Assembly: GCA_002840755.1 (NCBI GenBank)
Contig: PHBZ01000017.1
Span: forward strand, 41,435 to 105,434
DNA: 64,000 bases
Origin: Chloroflexi bacterium HGW-Chloroflexi-10
GTDB taxonomy: Bacteria > Chloroflexota > Anaerolineae > Anaerolineales > Anaerolineaceae
Direction of reading: 5' to 3'
How positions within the stretch are numbered: position 1 is the first letter of the stretch; the number at the start of each line of letters is the position of its first letter. Positions 60,041-64,000 of this stretch are shown one piece after another. Under the pieces are notes generated by a model. It was not told where the DNA came from. It searched no databases and was given only the letters and a program-made list of their open reading frames with translations. A program made the translations under genes and the position numbers.

Positions 60041-60048
60041 TGAGTTTT

Positions 60049-60996
60049 TTAGCGCAGATGCTTTTGCATATAGGCAATGGTTTCCTGCCAGGCCTGGGTG
60101 GCTTCCGGGAACATCGGCGCCAGCAGCGGGAAACAGTGCACCATGTCTTCCCAAACTCGCAGGTCCACTTCCACGCCAGCCGCTTTGGCTTTAGCGGCAA
60201 AACGAACACAGTCATCCTGCATGATTTCATGGTCGCCAACTACAATCAACATTGGCGGCAGACCGTTCAGATCAGCATAAATGGGGGAAATCCACGGATG
60301 GCGCGGGTCGTTCTCACCGGTATAGAATTTATTCCAGATATGCCAGGAACCCAGCGTGGAGATGTCGCGCTTTGCGTTTCTGCGGTAGGAATCGCTGGTA
60401 CAGGTCAGGTCGATCCAGGGGGAGAGGGCCACGCCAGCTTTAGGGAGCGGCAAACCTTCATCGCGGATGGCGACCAGGCTGGCCAGGCATAACCCGCCGC
60501 CAGCCGATTCACCGGCGATGACGATATTCGCGGGAACCACACCCTGTTCCAACAGCCAGCGGTAGGCTGTGAGCGTGTCATTCATCCCGGCAGGGAAAGG
60601 ATGTTCAGGAGCCAGGCGGTAATCGTACAACAAGGCTGCGGTGCCGGTGTCTCGCACGAACTTAGCCACATGCATGCGATGATCGACACAATTGCCGCTG
60701 ATATATCCACCGCCATGCGTGTAAAAGATAGCTTTATCGGCCGGACCGGGCGTGGGTGCATTACTTGCCGGGTGAATCCATTCCGCAAAGTGACCTTCCG
60801 CCAGGCCGGGAATCGTTACCGGCGATACCTGAATGCCGGCCGGGATGGAGCCGTATTTTTTAGCGCCTTCTTCGTATTGTTTGCGCAGATCGGGTATGGA
60901 TGTTTCTTTGGTAATGACATCCCGTTTCAAACGACCCTTAAATAAGTGGCTGTGTTGAATACTGAAAATAATGAGTTTGCTTTTAATGCTGGGCAT
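60049..60996 (-). CDS. alpha/beta hydrolase (HSL-type esterase)
   Basis: A 315-residue enzyme of the hormone-sensitive-lipase family. The oxyanion motif is Y-T-H-G-G-G-Y and the nucleophile lies in G-E-S-A-G-G-G. Asp and His follow (V-G-D-H-E-I-M and D-M-V-H-C-F). Substrates are usually short-chain esters. GGAGAAATAAAACC precedes the ATG. It is 4 bases downstream of the TetR gene 61001-61624, in the same operon. Confidence 0.93.
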   Translation of the reverse strand: MPSIKSKLIIFSIQHSHLFKGRLKRDVITKETSIPDLRKQYEEGAKKYGSIPAGIQVSPVTIPGLAEGHFAEWIHPASNAPTPGPADKAIFYTHGGGYISGNCVDHRMHVAKFVRDTGTAALLYDYRLAPEHPFPAGMNDTLTAYRWLLEQGVVPANIVIAGESAGGGLCLASLVAIRDEGLPLPKAGVALSPWIDLTCTSDSYRRNAKRDISTLGSWHIWNKFYTGENDPRHPWISPIYADLNGLPPMLIVVGDHEIMQDDCVRFAAKAKAAGVEVDLRVWEDMVHCFPLLAPMFPEATQAWQETIAYMQKHLR

Positions 60997-61000
60997 GGTT

Positions 61001-61624
61001 TTATTTCTCCGTACTGTTGTTTGCTTTAGCGCCGTTCATAAATATGTCAACGCACTGTTGAATGGATTGGTGCGGGTTGAAGGTCTCGTGCGCGAGGTAG
61101 AGCGGTTTGATGGCTGCGATCAGGGCAAATTCGGCCAACTCTTCCAGAAGCGTTTCAGGCAGATCGCTGCGCAGTTCACGGCTTTGCCGGCCCAGCGTGA
61201 TAATCTCTTGCAGCAGCAGTGTCAAACCGCTGCGTTCTTCTTCAACCGGGCGGAAGGATAAGACCTGTTTCATGCGGTAAACCATATAGACTTCGAAAAC
61301 TTCTTTTTGCGCCTGGACGCCTTCAATCAACAGGCTGAATAAATGCATCAGGCGGGTGCGGGTATCTGCCAGCCCGCGCAGCTGGGCCAGTCTGTCTTCA
61401 TTGCGTTCTTTAAAGGTGAGCTGCAGGAAGGCGTTGATGATGGCTTCTTTGGATGGGTAGTAATTGTAGAGTGTCCCTTTAGCGATATCAGCCACATCCG
61501 CAATCTGCTCCATGGTGACCGCTTCCAGCCCGTACTGTTTGAACAAATTCACCGCGGTGGTGATGATTTTTTTCTGAGTCTCTTCTTTTTTGCGTTCTAT
61601 GCGGCTGGTGGTTTTTGGTTCCAT
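61001..61624 (-). CDS. TetR family transcriptional regulator
   Basis: A 207-residue regulator with the HTH F-K-Q-Y-G-L-E-A-V-T-M-E-Q-I-A-D-V-A-D-I and G-T-L-Y-N-Y-Y-P-S-K-E. AGGAAGATT precedes the ATG. A 46-base perfect palindrome just upstream is its operator. It leads the two-gene operon with the esterase, which is likely its target. Confidence 0.93.
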   Translation of the reverse strand: MEPKTTSRIERKKEETQKKIITTAVNLFKQYGLEAVTMEQIADVADIAKGTLYNYYPSKEAIINAFLQLTFKERNEDRLAQLRGLADTRTRLMHLFSLLIEGVQAQKEVFEVYMVYRMKQVLSFRPVEEERSGLTLLLQEIITLGRQSRELRSDLPETLLEELAEFALIAAIKPLYLAHETFNPHQSIQQCVDIFMNGAKANNSTEK

Positions 61625-61644
61625 AATCTTCCTTTTGTACGATG

Positions 61645-61690
61645 AATAAAATTATACTACGTTCAATATTGAACGTAGTATAATTTTATT
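61645..61690. promoter_or_regulatory. perfect 46-base palindrome, TetR operator
   Basis: Arms 61645-61667 and 61668-61690 are exact complements with no spacer, centred on AATATT and holding ACTACGTTC. The palindrome includes likely promoter TATA elements. Confidence 0.8.
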
Positions 61691-61816
61691 ACGATTATTT
61701 AATTTGTCAAGTGGAATAATGAAAAGTATTTATGGAAATTGGTTTACCAGACGGTGGGTGGCAGAGATGTTTCACTGCGTTCAACATGACAAGGTAAAGG
61801 TTATTCGTCATTAAAA

Positions 61817-61854
61817 AGTGCCATTGGATGAGAATATCGAAATCCAATGGCACT
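61817..61854 (-). terminator. terminator of the cupin gene
   Basis: A 13-base perfect stem (61842-61854 with 61817-61829) followed on the minus strand by T5 and AT-rich sequence. Confidence 0.85.
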
Positions 61855-61877
61855 AGAGTTAATGATCAGCTCAAATC

Positions 61878-62207
61878 TCAATCCACAATAAACAATTTCG
61901 CACCGGTTGGGGTATAGGAGCGGTGGGCCTCGGCGTTGTCAGCCACCTGGTAACTCATTCCCGCTGTGAGAATGAATTTCCGTCCGTCCGCCAGTTCGGT
62001 GTGCAGTTCGCCCTCCAGGCAGAGCAGAATATGCCCTTTGCTGCACCAATGATCGGCCAGGTAACCCGGGCTGTATTCGACGAGGCGCACGCGGATATTG
62101 TCGAACTGCTGCGTGTGCCACAGGGCGACACCTGTTTCGCCTTTATGTTCGCTTGGGGTAATTTGGGACCAGTTAGTGATTCCAAAGGGAATGTTTTTGA
62201 TTTCCAT
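61878..62207 (-). CDS. DHCW-motif cupin-fold protein
   Basis: A 109-residue small cupin. It has Y-L-A-D-H-W-C-S-K-G-H-I (the DHxC-type metal ligand set) and A-D-N-A-E-A-H-R-S with another His. GGAGACCACC precedes the ATG. The family is widespread and uncharacterised. Confidence 0.85.
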   Translation of the reverse strand: MEIKNIPFGITNWSQITPSEHKGETGVALWHTQQFDNIRVRLVEYSPGYLADHWCSKGHILLCLEGELHTELADGRKFILTAGMSYQVADNAEAHRSYTPTGAKLFIVD

Positions 62208-62323
62208 GGTGGTCTCCTTTGTTTTTTTCTGGTTCAGGGATATTGTAGGTGAAATCGAAGCACAGGGTCAACCGGGTGGGTTGTACAGGAGATTTATTGC
62301 TCCGTAACCAGGTGCATAAATTC

Positions 62324-63337
62324 TCAAAGTGCAATCGGTTTGCTCAACACCAGCGTATGATAGCGCGTCTGGAATCCCATTTTGAGGTAGAGGACAATCG
62401 GGTTGAAGGGATTTTCAGTATGGCAGGATAATGCTGCCTCCTGCATGCCGCGCGCTTTGTACATGCGCAGGCTGGCCGTGATCATGGCGCGTGCCAGGCC
62501 GAGCCCTCGATAGGCGCGTAGAACAGAAATAAATTCCACATAGCCGCGATTGCGCTGGAAACAGGTATTCTCTTCTTCCACAATAAAGTTCAAAATCACA
62601 CCGGCAATTTTATTGGTATGGATATCCCAGACGACAATCCAAAGTGAACGATCGGCCAGATAACTGGCCTGTGACCATTCTTTAAAATCTTCCTCACTGG
62701 CATCGGAGCCGTGAATATGTTCCTGGAACGCTTCGCGGTAGGTTTCATAGATTTCGCGAATATGTTCATCAGCAGCGGGACGAATGACAAATCCATCCGG
62801 CAGCGGAAAATCCGGGATATTCTCCAGGTCCGGCCGCACCATATTGGCATGCGCGGCGAGCTGCGTATAGCCTATTGTTTTGAGCAGGTTGATCCGGTAG
62901 GTTTCGGCTTCGTTGATGAAGATTTTGTAGATGGCCTCTTTCGTTTGATCCTTGCGAATCAATTCGGAGACCTGGGCTTCAAAATAGCGCAGGGCTGGAA
63001 TTTCAATTCCCCGGCTGCGCCATTCCGGCAGGACGTAGAATTCATGATCGCCGATCGTAAGGGTACTGCGCTGATGGTAGGTATTATAGCGGCCCCAACC
63101 GATAATGTTTCCATCCACTTCCACTACCAGTTGTTTTTGGCGATCATCCGGATTTTGCTGTTCATATTCCCTGGCAACGGCATCAGCGGATTGGGGTATC
63201 AATTCAGAGTTCTCGGGTGAAGCTGTATTGTAAACCTGGCTTATCCCGGGAAAGTCGGTTTCGGGATTCAGTAGCCGGTATTTCAAACCGAAAATATCGG
63301 GGATGTCGGGAAGTTGGAAGAAGTTGGTTTGAGGCAT
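62324..63337 (-). CDS. double GNAT N-acetyltransferase
   Basis: A 337-residue protein with two GNAT folds. The first (~1-150) has an acetyl-CoA-like V-L-P-E-W-R-S-R-G-I-E loop. The second (~175-337) has Y-R-G-L-G-L-A-R-A-M-I near residue 289 as the acetyl-CoA pyrophosphate loop. The second loop is the stronger match. The substrate is unknown. The start is uncertain because the ribosome site is weak. Confidence 0.88.
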   Translation of the reverse strand: MPQTNFFQLPDIPDIFGLKYRLLNPETDFPGISQVYNTASPENSELIPQSADAVAREYEQQNPDDRQKQLVVEVDGNIIGWGRYNTYHQRSTLTIGDHEFYVLPEWRSRGIEIPALRYFEAQVSELIRKDQTKEAIYKIFINEAETYRINLLKTIGYTQLAAHANMVRPDLENIPDFPLPDGFVIRPAADEHIREIYETYREAFQEHIHGSDASEEDFKEWSQASYLADRSLWIVVWDIHTNKIAGVILNFIVEEENTCFQRNRGYVEFISVLRAYRGLGLARAMITASLRMYKARGMQEAALSCHTENPFNPIVLYLKMGFQTRYHTLVLSKPIAL

Positions 63338-63569
63338 ATATTAATCCTAAGTGAATGGTGTGGATAGAGAAAAAGGTTGGAAAATCAGATTGTCTGGATT
63401 CAGCTTTGTATACGACCTTTTTTATTGTGGTTCTTTGAAATGATTGTATCAAAGATAAAAAAACGCGCTCTGAGTTGATGGATCGGTTATGAAAATCATC
63501 GCATAATTTAGCCGATTATTTGTGAATAAGAAGGATTACCCTTGAAAACTCTTTCAGAAAAATCTAAGG

Positions 63570-64000
63570 TTAAATATTTCTGGCTTCATCGGCCATACGC
63601 ACAATGCGTGGTGAAAATTTGCCGATGATATCGACGAGATCACTCTGGGCCTGCATGACCTGATCTATGGGTTTATAGGCCTGCGGTGATTCGTCCAGAC
63701 CACCACCCAGCAGGGTTACACCGCGTTCTTTAAGGTAATCATCACGACGGGATTTGCTGATCGAATCCAGCGCGGCTTTACGGCTCATCATGCGCCCAGC
63801 GCCGTGGGAGGCAGAATCCAGTGAATCCGCCGAACCGCGTCCGCGCACCACATAACCGGCATCGCCCATCGACCCTGGTATAACACCCAGCATGCCTTTC
63901 CCGGCCGGGGTGGCGCCTTTGCGGTGTACGATCACATTTTTTCCATCCGGCAGTTTATACTGCCAGGCAAAATTGTGGTGATTATCCACCATAGCGGCGG
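63570..64000 (-). CDS. rtcB: RtcB-like RNA ligase, C-terminal part (cut by window edge)
   Basis: The frame is open through the right edge. It holds the RtcB family motifs H-N-F-A-W, V-H-R-K-G-A-T-P-A (the guanylylated His), P-G-S-M-G-D-A-G-Y and S-A-S-H-G-A-G-R. RtcB joins 2',3'-cyclic phosphate or 3'-phosphate RNA ends to 5'-OH using GTP and manganese, in RNA repair or tRNA splicing. This is about the last third of a ~400-480-residue protein. No RtcR or archease is in the window. Confidence 0.93.
   Translation of the reverse strand, partial: AAMVDNHHNFAWQYKLPDGKNVIVHRKGATPAGKGMLGVIPGSMGDAGYVVRGRGSADSLDSASHGAGRMMSRKAALDSISKSRRDDYLKERGVTLLGGGLDESPQAYKPIDQVMQAQSDLVDIIGKFSPRIVRMADEARNI

Noticed and set aside
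1..64000. tRNA, rRNA, integrase, transposase or prophage genes
   Set aside because: I looked on both strands in the gaps and found no cloverleaf, no conserved rRNA stretch and no mobile-element protein.

Overview
This 64 kb window is bacterial chromosome from an uncultured-looking, probably monoderm organism, most plausibly of the Chloroflexota (Anaerolineae-like). This placement is inferred, not shown. The pointers are many lipoproteins beside few cell-envelope genes of a diderm, a CarD regulator, a tandem SPFH pair, a sulfide:quinone-reductase/TusE/DsrE cluster, and two otherwise unrelated exported proteins that both end exactly in V-[YW]-L-P-hydrophobic-hydrophobic-I-R. GC content is in the mid-forties by eye. 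I see no rRNA, tRNA, prophage, transposase or CRISPR array.

Layout. 1-5100: an MFS transporter cut by the window edge, an AAA ATPase, an S10 carboxypeptidase, a stop-interrupted PHB-depolymerase-like esterase and small membrane proteins. 5200-11000: exported proteins (a lipoprotein, a decayed peptidoglycan-binding gene, a kelch protein with 14 repeats, a GH18 lipoprotein). 11180-14220: a PocR-type regulator with a CRP/FNR-like site and phased direct repeats in front, followed by SQR-like, TusE and DsrE genes and a strong terminator. 14259-20021: SPFH pair, P-loop kinase plus PLP enzyme, lipid kinase plus acyltransferase. 20350-24909: a four-gene peroxiredoxin/ABC-efflux operon divergent from a peroxiredoxin-like selenoprotein that has UGA at the catalytic position and a SECIS-like hairpin. 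25000-31830: small enzymes, membrane proteins and a two-gene membrane/TPR module.

32491-38305 is the most system-like block. CcdA and a methionine-rich thioredoxin lipoprotein are divergent from a two-component system, a second TlpA-like lipoprotein and MsrP-MsrQ. Together they look like an extracytoplasmic thiol and methionine-sulfoxide repair unit with its own possible methionine 'sink'.

38409-64000: a C45 peptidase, AraC, PadR (truncated) and several TetR regulators with long palindromic operators, a fused two-domain oligopeptide-type ABC permease, CarD with an attenuator-like leader, a CheB-CheR/diguanylate cyclase pair, an RRM RNA-binding protein, a GH38 alpha-mannosidase, a nitroreductase whose Tat signal is one base out of frame, an esterase, cupins, a double GNAT protein and the 3' part of rtcB.

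Several genes look damaged or frameshifted (3664-4572, 6982-7233, 41638-41871, 58035-59164). This could be real decay or assembly error.
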